Assembly (NCBI RefSeq): GCF_011308835.1
Contig: NZ_JAAOHY010000004.1
Location: forward strand, 248,001 to 312,000
Origin: Paracoccus xiamenensis
GTDB lineage: Bacteria > Pseudomonadota > Alphaproteobacteria > Rhodobacterales > Rhodobacteraceae
DNA: 64,000 nt
Reading direction: 5' to 3'
Part shown: piece after piece, positions 57,823-64,000 of the stretch
Layout of the letters: the number at the start of each line of letters is the position of its first letter
Numbering within the stretch: position 1 is the first letter of the stretch
Notes under the pieces: model-generated
What the model was told of the DNA's origin: nothing
What the model saw: the letters and a program-made list of their open reading frames with translations, nothing else
Databases searched by the model: none
Translations under genes and position numbers: made by a program

Positions 57823-57917
57823 ATCGGCCTCTGGATAGGGACGGGCGCATTGCGCCAGCTTCTTCCCCCGCTTATAGCCCAAAGCAAGCAGTTTCCACCC
57901 TGACCGAGGAGAGCCCC

Positions 57918-58742
57918 ATGTCCAATGCCGCGCTAGAGACCGCCATCGAAGCCGCCTGGGATGCCCGCGACACCATCACCCCCACCAGCAAGGGTGAAGC
58001 CCGCGAGGCGATCGAGGCGACGCTGGAGGCGCTCGACAAGGGCGCGCTGCGCGTGGCCGAAAAGCGCGGCGCCGACTGGCACGTGAACCAATGGGCAAAA
58101 AAGGCGGTGCTGCTCGGCTTCCGCCTGCGCGACATGGAAGAAATGTCGGGCGGTCCGCAGGGTTCGAACTGGTGGGACAAGGTCGACAGCAAGTTCAAGG
58201 ACTGGGGCGATAACCAGTGGCGCGAAGCCGGCTTTCGTGCCGTGCCCGGCGCCATCGTCCGCCACTCGGCCTATATCGCCAAGGGGGCGGTGCTGATGCC
58301 GTCCTTCGTGAACCTCGGCGCGCATGTGGGCGAGGGCACCATGGTCGATACCTGGGCGACGGTGGGGTCCTGCGCCCAGATCGGCAAGAATGTCCACCTG
58401 TCCGGGGGCGTCGGCATCGGCGGCGTGCTGGAACCCCTGCAGGCCGGCCCGACCATCATCGAGGACAATTGCTTCATTGGCGCCCGCTCCGAGGTGGTCG
58501 AGGGCTGCATCGTCCGTGAAGGCTCGGTTCTTGGTATGGGCGTCTTCATCGGCCAGTCAACCAAGATCGTTGACCGCGAGACCGGCGAGGTCAGCTATGG
58601 TGAGGTCCCGGCCGGTTCGGTCGTCGTCGCCGGTTCGATGCCGTCGAAGAACGGGATCAACCTTTACTGCGCGGTGATCGTGAAGCGCGTCGATGAAAAG
58701 ACCCGCTCCAAAACCTCGATCAACGAGCTTCTGCGCGACTGA
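57918..58742 (+). CDS. dapD: 2,3,4,5-tetrahydropyridine-2,6-dicarboxylate N-succinyltransferase
   Basis: DapD transfers succinyl from succinyl-CoA to tetrahydrodipicolinate in lysine and diaminopimelate synthesis. The 274-residue protein has an N-terminal helical domain and a left-handed beta helix of hexapeptide repeats ([20 protein letters not shown]). Family blocks include VGGVLEPL-like [15 protein letters not shown] and [16 protein letters not shown]. The C-terminal [21 protein letters not shown] is typical. A strong GAGGAG ribosome binding site precedes the ATG. A hairpin follows the stop. Confidence 0.96.
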   Translation: MSNAALETAIEAAWDARDTITPTSKGEAREAIEATLEALDKGALRVAEKRGADWHVNQWAKKAVLLGFRLRDMEEMSGGPQGSNWWDKVDSKFKDWGDNQWREAGFRAVPGAIVRHSAYIAKGAVLMPSFVNLGAHVGEGTMVDTWATVGSCAQIGKNVHLSGGVGIGGVLEPLQAGPTIIEDNCFIGARSEVVEGCIVREGSVLGMGVFIGQSTKIVDRETGEVSYGEVPAGSVVVAGSMPSKNGINLYCAVIVKRVDEKTRSKTSINELLRD

Positions 58743-58747
58743 GGGCA

Positions 58748-58764
58748 GGGGGCTGCCTGCCCCC
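58748..58764 (+). terminator. Hairpin after dapD
   Basis: A 6-bp stem, GGGGGC with GCCCCC, and a 5-base loop (TGCCT) stand 5 bases after the dapD stop. An overlapping alternative pairing (GGGCAGG with CCTGCCC) is also possible. No T-run follows; termination may also use the large inverted repeat just downstream. Confidence 0.5.
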
Positions 58765-58774
58765 GTCCTTCGGA

Positions 58775-58838
58775 CACCCCAGGGGATATTTACGCCAGAA
58801 TGAAGGCTTCACGCTGGCGCAAATATCCTCAGGGGGTG
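58775..58838. repeat. Large imperfect inverted repeat between dapD and rsmD
   Basis: The left arm (58775-58798) and the right arm (58814-58838) are near copies in opposite direction of a unit CACCCCCTGAGGATATTT followed by GCGCCAG. The 15-base centre holds TGAAGGCTTCA, itself symmetric, so the full element is close to one long palindrome. It sits between convergent genes, where a two-way terminator would be expected. Similar units seem to recur at gene ends in Rhodobacteraceae genomes, from memory. Confidence 0.7.
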
Positions 58839-58846
58839 AATGGCCG

Positions 58847-59428
58847 TCAGGCCAGAGGGGGCGCGAGCGCCCCTTGCCTTTGAAGGATGGTGACCAGCGT
58901 GTCGCCATAGCGCCGCTGGTCCAGCAGGTCGAAGCCCGGTGGCAGGGTGGGTGGCGCGCTGTCTTCCCAGATGACGACGGCGCTGTCCGTCAGCCAGCCG
59001 CCGTCGATGGCCGATTGAAGTGCTGCTTCGCCCAAGGTCTTGCCATAGGGCGGATCCATGAAGATCAGGTCATAGCCCGGTCCGCGATTGGGGCCGAGCT
59101 TCAGCGCGTCACGACGCCAGATATCGGTGCTGCCCATGGCGCGAGCCTTTTCGACATTGGCGCGAAGCAGGGCGCGGGCCGCCGTGCCGTCATCGACAAA
59201 GGCCACGCGGGACGCACCGCGCGACAGTGCTTCCAGCCCCAATGCGCCTGTACCGGCGAACAGGTCTAGCACCCGCATCCCCTCCAGCCGGATGCCGAGG
59301 CTGTTGACCAGAAGGTTAAACATCGTCTCGCGGACGCGGTCGGTGGTCGGGCGCAGATGGGCGGCGGGATCACCGGCGCCGACCTCGGCCAGTTTCAGAC
59401 CCCGCAGCGTGCCGCCGATGATCCTCAT
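58847..59428 (-). CDS. rsmD: 16S rRNA (guanine(966)-N2)-methyltransferase RsmD
   Basis: SAM-dependent methyltransferase of 193 residues that modifies G966 of 16S rRNA. It starts MRIIGGTLRGLKL, has the motif I region VLDLFAGTGALGLEALSRGA, and the catalytic DPPYG motif in IFMDPPYGKTL; the RPTTDRVRETMFNLL block is characteristic of RsmD. Its start overlaps the stop of the upstream reductase gene by 4 bases (ATGA), so the two are in one operon. Confidence 0.94.
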   Translation of the reverse strand: MRIIGGTLRGLKLAEVGAGDPAAHLRPTTDRVRETMFNLLVNSLGIRLEGMRVLDLFAGTGALGLEALSRGASRVAFVDDGTAARALLRANVEKARAMGSTDIWRRDALKLGPNRGPGYDLIFMDPPYGKTLGEAALQSAIDGGWLTDSAVVIWEDSAPPTLPPGFDLLDQRRYGDTLVTILQRQGALAPPLA

Positions 59429-60627
59429 AGTAGCTCCTTCACCGGGATCGCCGGGTCGGCGACGCGTGCCGGGTCGGCAGTCTTTCCGGCCTCGATCATG
59501 CGCTTGCCGACCATATAGGCGCGGGCGTCATTCAGCGCGTCCACAGCGATCAGCTGACCGCCGCGGTAATACCAGACCGAACCGGCCTGATCGCTGTCTC
59601 CGGGGCGTTTGACGGTGCGGTCATAGCCCGTATTCAGCCCGGCGATCTGCAATTTCGCATCATATTGGTCCGACCAGAACCACGGTTTCGGCGTATATTC
59701 CTTGCCGGCACCCAGCATGTTCTGCGCCACCAGTTCGGCCATGTCGATCGCATTGCCCACGCTTTCCAGCCGCAACCGCTGACCTTGCCATGGAAACGAG
59801 GCACAATCCCCCGCGGCCCAGATCGCCGGATCCGTGGTTCGCCCCTGTGTGTCGCAGGCAATACCGTTGTCTAGTGTCAGTCCTGCCTCAGCGGCGAGCG
59901 CAGTTTCGGGGTCAATCCCGATCCCCAGCACCACCAGATCGGCGGGCAGCAGGCGGCCATCGGCCAGCCGAACGGCGCGGACATGGGTGTCGCCTTCCAA
60001 TGCCTGAATCGCCGTGCTTTCCATGATCTCGGTGCCGTGGGCATGGTGCAGGTCGCGGATCATGTCAGCGGTTTCGGGCGCAGCGACGCGGCCGAGAATG
60101 CGCGGCGCCGCCTCGACCACGGTGACATCGAGCCCGAGCTTGCGGGCGACCGCGGCGGCCTCCAGTCCGATATATCCGCCACCGATCACAACCAGCCGCT
60201 TGCCCGGCGTCAGTTCGGGTTTTGCCCGGTGGATGTCGGCGATGCCCCGCACCGTGTGCACGCCATCCAGATCGCCCCCGATTGCCGCCGGCAGCCTGCG
60301 CGGGCTTGCCCCAAGCGTCAGCGCCAGTTGGTCGTACGGGACCTGTCCGGCCGAGGTTTCGACCAGCTTCGCTTGCCGGTCGACCCGTGTCGCGCGGGTT
60401 CCGGTCAGCAGGCGGATATCCTGATCGCTCCACCAGTCGTCCCCGCGCAAAGTCAACCGTTCCAGCGGCATCTCACCCATCAAGTAGGCCTTGGAAAGGG
60501 GGGGGCGCTGATAGGGCGGTGCATCTTCGTCACCGATCACGGTGATGCCGCCGCCATGGCCTTCTGCACGCAGCTTTGCCGCCATCGAGGCCGCCGCCTG
60601 ACCCGCGCCGAGTATCACGATATTCAT
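59425..60627 (-). CDS. FAD-dependent NAD(P)H oxidoreductase, ferredoxin-reductase type
   Basis: Flavoprotein of 400 residues like rhodocoxin, putidaredoxin or rubredoxin reductases. The N-terminal FAD motif is IVILGAGQAAASMA. An ATG-type middle block, YDQLALTLGASPRRLP, and the NAD(P)H-binding Rossmann motif VIGGGYIGLEAAAVARKLG follow. The second FAD motif is AAGDCASFPW. The C-terminal ~80 residues match the reductase C-domain (KPWFWSDQYDAKLQIAG). The electron partner (a [2Fe-2S] ferredoxin) is not encoded nearby. It overlaps rsmD by 4 bases. Confidence 0.9.
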   Translation of the reverse strand: MNIVILGAGQAAASMAAKLRAEGHGGGITVIGDEDAPPYQRPPLSKAYLMGEMPLERLTLRGDDWWSDQDIRLLTGTRATRVDRQAKLVETSAGQVPYDQLALTLGASPRRLPAAIGGDLDGVHTVRGIADIHRAKPELTPGKRLVVIGGGYIGLEAAAVARKLGLDVTVVEAAPRILGRVAAPETADMIRDLHHAHGTEIMESTAIQALEGDTHVRAVRLADGRLLPADLVVLGIGIDPETALAAEAGLTLDNGIACDTQGRTTDPAIWAAGDCASFPWQGQRLRLESVGNAIDMAELVAQNMLGAGKEYTPKPWFWSDQYDAKLQIAGLNTGYDRTVKRPGDSDQAGSVWYYRGGQLIAVDALNDARAYMVGKRMIEAGKTADPARVADPAIPVKELL

Positions 60628-60733
60628 GGCAATCCCCTTTTGCGCCCGTCATGGCCCGCCCGGCGCGGCCATGCAAGCCCCGCGATTTCCCAGCTTGACA
60701 TTGCAGCAGGTGCGGGCCAGAAATCGCGTCGAT

Positions 60734-60809
60734 GGGGCCGTAGCTCAGTTGGTAGAGCGCGTCGTTCGCAATGACGAGGCCAGGGGTTCGATTCCCCTCG
60801 GCTCCACCA
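60734..60809 (+). tRNA. tRNA-Ala (anticodon CGC)
   Basis: A 76-base cloverleaf with the CCA end encoded. The acceptor stem is GGGGCCG with CGGCTCC; the D arm starts GCTCAGTTGGTAGAGC; the anticodon stem is CGTCG/TGACG with loop TTCGCAA, giving anticodon CGC for GCG codons; the T loop is TTCGATT. It stands alone between the divergent reductase gene and a short ribbon-helix-helix gene. Confidence 0.95.
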
Positions 60810-61093
60810 GCTCAATCAATTTCCGCCGGTCGACATCACGGGCCCTAACCAGTCGCGCGCTGGCAGTGCGCTGCGGGGTAGCTTTCCTGACGCTGACTTT
60901 CGCCCCACCAGCGAGAGGATACGGGCAAGACGAGCTCACGCGATGCGGGGCCATGTGGGTCCGCACTTGATATTGGCTTTCGTTGGGTCAGAGCATGCAT
61001 GCCGGTATCACCCGAGGGTGACCGGACTTGAACGTTGACCATTGCAGTGTGATAGCCCAAGATTAACGAAAGCAAGCTTAGCGAGATCAAGCG

Positions 61094-61387
61094 ATGTGCC
61101 AGATCTTTGCCGGTCAGGACCCAAGGCGTTATGAAGCTGTCACCCGACGGCTGCGCCTGAACGGTCAATCGACGTCGATCCGGTTGGAGCGCGCTTTTTG
61201 GGGGATACTGGACGACATTGCCGCCAATCAGGGCATGTCGACACCTGCCTTCATCTCGAAGCTGCATTCCGAGGTTCTGGAACTGCATGGCGAGGCGCGG
61301 AACTTTACGTCTCTGCTGCGCTGCGCCTGCACGGTCCACCTGGGCGAAGATCAGCAGATCGCTGTTCAGGCCATCGCCGCCGAATAA
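61094..61387 (+). CDS. Ribbon-helix-helix domain protein
   Basis: Protein of 97 residues in a family found in alphaproteobacteria with a ribbon-helix-helix (RHH_4-like) fold. It reads MCQIFAGQDPRRYEAVTRRLRLNG and then TSIRLERAFWGILDDIAANQGMS, with SLLRCACTVHLG near the end. The central TSIRLE strand and following helices form the likely DNA-binding part. No antitoxin partner lies beside it, so a toxin-antitoxin role is not supported. About 284 bases upstream, between it and tRNA-Ala, contain only a hairpin (CCGG/TCACCC at 61002-61025) and no gene. Confidence 0.78.
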   Translation: MCQIFAGQDPRRYEAVTRRLRLNGQSTSIRLERAFWGILDDIAANQGMSTPAFISKLHSEVLELHGEARNFTSLLRCACTVHLGEDQQIAVQAIAAE

Positions 61388-61484
61388 CGGAAATCCGCGA
61401 TTTGGCCCTGTAGTAACCCCTTACTACCCGCCGCTTCTGCCAATCTTCTAGGCTGTCCTTACCATTAAGAACAGCGAGGGCCGC

Positions 61485-61880
61485 ATGGCCAAATACATTC
61501 ATTCCATGATCCGGGTTCTGGACGAAACGCGGTCTGTTGATTTCTATGACAAGGTCTTCGGCCTGAAGGTCGCCGACCGGCTGGATTTTCCCGAATTCAC
61601 ACTGATCTATCTGTCCAACCCCGAGGCAGAGGCAGAGCTGGAACTGACCGTCAACAAGGGCAGGACAGAACCCTATGATCTGGGCGATGGCTACGGCCAC
61701 CTCGCCGTCTCGGTCGATGATGTCGACGCGCTTCATGCGCGCCTGACCGATGAAGGCTTCAACCCGCGCAAGCTGGTCGATTTCGCGCCGGGCGGCGAGC
61801 TTGTCGCCCGGTTCTTCTTCATCGCCGACCCGGATGGCTACCAGATCGAAGTGCTGCAGCGGGGGGGACGCTTCAAATAA
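61485..61880 (+). CDS. gloA: Glyoxalase I / VOC-family metalloenzyme
   Basis: Vicinal oxygen chelate protein of 131 residues, most like lactoylglutathione lyase, which removes methylglyoxal with glutathione. Metal ligands match glyoxalase I: His in KYIHSMIRVLD, Glu in ELELTVNKG, His in YGHLAVSVDD, and Glu in YQIEVLQRG. The C-terminal ending RGGRFK is close to known GloA. A GAGGG site precedes the ATG. It stands between the ribbon-helix-helix gene and a dehydrogenase pair, with 62 bases to the latter. Confidence 0.85.
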   Translation: MAKYIHSMIRVLDETRSVDFYDKVFGLKVADRLDFPEFTLIYLSNPEAEAELELTVNKGRTEPYDLGDGYGHLAVSVDDVDALHARLTDEGFNPRKLVDFAPGGELVARFFFIADPDGYQIEVLQRGGRFK

Positions 61881-61942
61881 CGCAGAGACGCGGATCAGGA
61901 GGAGGTCCGCGCCATCTGTAAAACAACAAGGGAGGAGGAAAC

Positions 61943-62464
61943 ATGTCCAATATCAGGAATCTGGGCCTGACCCGGCGGGCGCTGCTGTCGCGGACAGTGG
62001 CGGCCGGCGCACTGGCCGTCGTGGGAACGGGCTTCATTGCCGCACCCGATGCAGCCTGGGCCGTCGAGGTGACAGCAATCAGCGAACATGAGATGGCGAC
62101 GCTGCTGCAAATGTCGCGCGACATCTTCCCGCATGACCGGGTGGCAGACCGTTTCTATGCTACCGCCATCAAGGGCTATGACAGCGCAGAACAAAAGGCC
62201 GCTGTCGCTGAGGGTATCGCAGCAGTCGATGCCGCGGCCAAGGCAGCGGGATTTGACGACTATCTGTCCATCGGCTGGGAGGCGGACCGCGTCGCCGTCC
62301 TGCGTGGGATTGAAGACATGCCTTTCTTCCAGACCGTTCGCGGGGGGTTGGTGACCGGCCTCTATAACCAGAAAGAGGTCTGGCCTCTGTTCGGATATGA
62401 GGGCGAGTCCTACTCGCAGGGCGGTTATATTGACCGCGGCTTCGACGACATCGAGTGGTTGTAA
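61943..62464 (+). CDS. Tat-exported small subunit of a GMC-type dehydrogenase (gluconate 2-dehydrogenase subunit 3-like)
   Basis: Protein of 173 residues with a twin-arginine signal (LTRRALLSRTVAAGALAVVG), probably cleaved after AWA. The mature part (AISEHEMATLLQMSRDIFPHD to DRGFDDIEWL) looks like the gluconate 2-dehydrogenase subunit 3 family. In such enzymes the small subunit carries the signal for the folded FAD subunit, which has none, so both go to the periplasm together. The next gene, 13 bases on, encodes the matching FAD subunit, which supports the call. Confidence 0.8.
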   Translation: MSNIRNLGLTRRALLSRTVAAGALAVVGTGFIAAPDAAWAVEVTAISEHEMATLLQMSRDIFPHDRVADRFYATAIKGYDSAEQKAAVAEGIAAVDAAAKAAGFDDYLSIGWEADRVAVLRGIEDMPFFQTVRGGLVTGLYNQKEVWPLFGYEGESYSQGGYIDRGFDDIEWL

Positions 62465-62477
62465 GGGGGGACGGATC

Positions 62478-64000
62478 ATGGCGGAGGCAGCAAAATTCGA
62501 TCTGACCGATGACAGCGTTGTCGTCATCGTCGGGACAGGCGCCGGTGGCGGCGTGCTGGCGAACGAACTGGCGCAGAAGGGCGTCAAGGTCGTGGCACTG
62601 GAAGCGGGCGGGCGTTACCTGCCCGAGGATTATGTGAATGACGAATGGGATAGTTTCGGGCAACTCGCCTGGACCGATCCGCGCACGACCAGCGGAGACT
62701 GGCGTGTAGCAAAAGACTTCTCCGGCCTGCCGGCGTGGATCGTCAAGGCCGTCGGTGGCACCTCGATCCATTGGGCCGGCGCATCCTTGCGCTTTCAGGA
62801 TCATGAATGGAAGGCACTGACGAATTATGGCCCGGTCGAAGGCGCAAACCTGCTGGATTGGCCCATCGACAGCGCTGAAATGGCCCCGTGGTACGATCTG
62901 GCCGAGGCCAAACTGGGCGTGACCGGCACAGGTGACCGTCCACGCCTGCCGGGTTGCAACAACTATCTGGTCTTCGAAAAAGGCGCCAAGGCACTGGGCT
63001 ATCAGGACGTCCATAGCGGCAACATGGCGATCAACAGCGTCGAATATGATGACCGAATGGCCTGCCAGCAGACAGGCTTCTGTTTTCAGGGCTGCAAATG
63101 GGGTGCGAAATGGTCCTCGGCCTATACCGACATTCCGCGTGGCGAGGCGACCGGCAATCTTGAAGTTCGGGCCAACGCCCATGCCGCACGCATATTGCAT
63201 GATGACAGTGGCAAGGTCACCGGTGTCGAGTATTTCGACGGCGATGGCAATCTGCAGATGCAGGCCGCGCGTATCGTCTGCGTCGCCGGCAACAGCTTTG
63301 AAAGCCCGCGGCTGCTGTTGAACTCGGCCAGCAGCATGTTCCCCGACGGGCTGGCGAACAGCTCGGGGCAGGTGGGCCGCAACTACATGCGCCACACGAC
63401 CGGCTCGGCCTATGCGATTTTTGACAAGCCGGTGCGGATGTGGCGCGGCACGACGATGGCGGGCATTGTCCGCGACGAGGCAAGACACGACCCCACACGC
63501 GGCTTCGTCGGCGGATACGAGCTGGAAACGCTGAGCCTTGGATTGCCATTCATGGCGGCTTTCCTTGATCCGGGCGCATGGGGACGCGAGTTCACGACGG
63601 CACTGGACAGCTACGAAAACATGGCCGGCATGTGGATCGTGGGCGAGGACATGCCGCAAGCCGAGAACCGCGTCACCTTGTCCGATGTGACGGACAAGTT
63701 CGGGCTTAGGGTCGCCAACGTCAATTTTACCGACCATCCGAACGATATCGCCATGCGCAACCACGCCTATGAGCAAGGGCAGGCGATCTACAAGGCCGTG
63801 GGCGCGACGCGCACGCTGCCGACGCCGCCCTATCCGTCAACCCATAATCTGGGCACCAACCGCATGTCCGAACGCCCCGAGGATGGCGTCGTGAACAAAT
63901 GGGGGCAAAGCCACGACATCCCCAACCTGTTCGTCAGCGATGGCAGCCAATTCACCACGGGCGCGGCCGAAAACCCGACGCTGACCATCGTAGCACTGGC
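62478..64000 (+). CDS. GMC-family FAD oxidoreductase, large subunit (3' end outside window)
   Basis: The first 507 codons of a GMC oxidoreductase are visible and the frame is open to the window edge. The N-terminal FAD motif is VVIVGTGAGGGVLANELAQ, followed by GG-type block VKAVGGTSIHWAGA. A middle region has the cysteine-containing segment CQQTGFCFQGCKWG, and the C-terminal part has GTNRMSERPEDG, LFVSDGSQFTTGAAENPTLT, the conserved end motif of the family. It lacks its own signal peptide and is expected to travel with the Tat-exported small subunit. Gluconate, sorbitol, fructose or another sugar could be the substrate. A cytochrome c subunit often follows in such operons and would lie beyond the window. 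Confidence 0.9.
   Translation, partial: MAEAAKFDLTDDSVVVIVGTGAGGGVLANELAQKGVKVVALEAGGRYLPEDYVNDEWDSFGQLAWTDPRTTSGDWRVAKDFSGLPAWIVKAVGGTSIHWAGASLRFQDHEWKALTNYGPVEGANLLDWPIDSAEMAPWYDLAEAKLGVTGTGDRPRLPGCNNYLVFEKGAKALGYQDVHSGNMAINSVEYDDRMACQQTGFCFQGCKWGAKWSSAYTDIPRGEATGNLEVRANAHAARILHDDSGKVTGVEYFDGDGNLQMQAARIVCVAGNSFESPRLLLNSASSMFPDGLANSSGQVGRNYMRHTTGSAYAIFDKPVRMWRGTTMAGIVRDEARHDPTRGFVGGYELETLSLGLPFMAAFLDPGAWGREFTTALDSYENMAGMWIVGEDMPQAENRVTLSDVTDKFGLRVANVNFTDHPNDIAMRNHAYEQGQAIYKAVGATRTLPTPPYPSTHNLGTNRMSERPEDGVVNKWGQSHDIPNLFVSDGSQFTTGAAENPTLTIVAL

Noticed and set aside
61002..61025. Hairpin CCGG-TA-TCACCC with GGGTGA-CCGG between tRNA-Ala and the ribbon-helix-helix gene as a terminator
   Set aside because: It has a two-base bulge and no T-run and is 190 bases from the tRNA end, so neither terminator nor operator status can be supported.
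60734..61093. tRNA-Ala as an integration site for a mobile element
   Set aside because: No integrase gene, no repeat of the tRNA 3' end downstream and no change in gene content typical of an island were seen.
61094..61387. The ribbon-helix-helix protein as an antitoxin
   Set aside because: No small toxin-like gene lies directly up- or downstream; the next gene is a glyoxalase.

Overview
This window is chromosomal DNA from a high-GC alphaproteobacterium of the Rhodobacteraceae, most likely Paracoccus or a close relative. The evidence is a petABC (fbcFBC) operon whose cytochrome c1 carries a very long Ala/Glu/Pro-rich acidic insert, as known from Paracoccus denitrificans; an aglEFGAK alpha-glucoside operon; the trkA-trkH-hfq-hflX order; a hemD/mitofilin-like/hemY cluster divergent from tsaD; and long-form pstC and pstA. 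I see no prophage, CRISPR array, intact insertion sequence or rRNA. Almost the whole window is densely packed core and transport gene content, with many start/stop overlaps (ATGA or TAATG).

Layout. 1-6400: end of moaA, an M20 amidohydrolase, glmS-glmU on the minus strand, gph, then EVE-domain and YciI genes. 6391-8686 (minus): tsaD, a small membrane protein, gpsA, yciI and the EVE gene form one chain of overlapping genes. 8774-12945: hemD, a mitofilin-like protein and hemY with a zinc ribbon. 13045-13737: tRNA-Thr and an Rrf2 regulator preceded by an FNR/Nnr-type box. 14142-20425: alpha-glucoside uptake and hydrolysis operon. 20486-25123: K+ uptake (trkA, trkH), hfq, hflX. 25187-26335 (minus): a small lipoprotein and radC. 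26524-32758: BMP-type nucleoside ABC transporter with a LysE-family gene inside the operon and a purine nucleoside phosphorylase at its end. 33010-36406: cytochrome bc1 complex. 36505-39822: ribokinase-type kinase, TetR regulator, two tandem I78-like lipoproteins and a DUF2794 protein.

39810-43128 (minus): thiBPQ thiamine transporter under a TPP riboswitch. 43250-44350: aroC. 44456-50459: Pho box, pstSCAB, phoU, phoB. 50469-51188 (minus): a GST-like protein resembling FzlA. 51317-56946: argC, gpmI, an EnvC-like protein, a C-terminal processing protease and rppH. 56992-60627: a LOG-family protein, dapD, rsmD and an FAD-dependent reductase. 60734-62464: tRNA-Ala, a ribbon-helix-helix protein, a glyoxalase and a Tat-exported dehydrogenase small subunit. 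From 62478 to the window end lies a GMC oxidoreductase that is cut off.

How the genes work together. Three import modules each end in the enzyme or regulator that uses the substrate or signal: alpha-glucosides with aglA, nucleosides with purine nucleoside phosphorylase, phosphate with phoU-phoB. Two of them have a hairpin between the binding-protein gene and the permease genes, a usual way of making more binding protein than permease. The least explained items are the regulatory palindromes upstream of the Rrf2 gene and the nucleoside operon, the LysE-type gene inside an importer operon, the paired I78-like lipoproteins, the HemY zinc ribbon and tail, and a large inverted repeat between dapD and rsmD. 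I found no clearly new multi-gene system.
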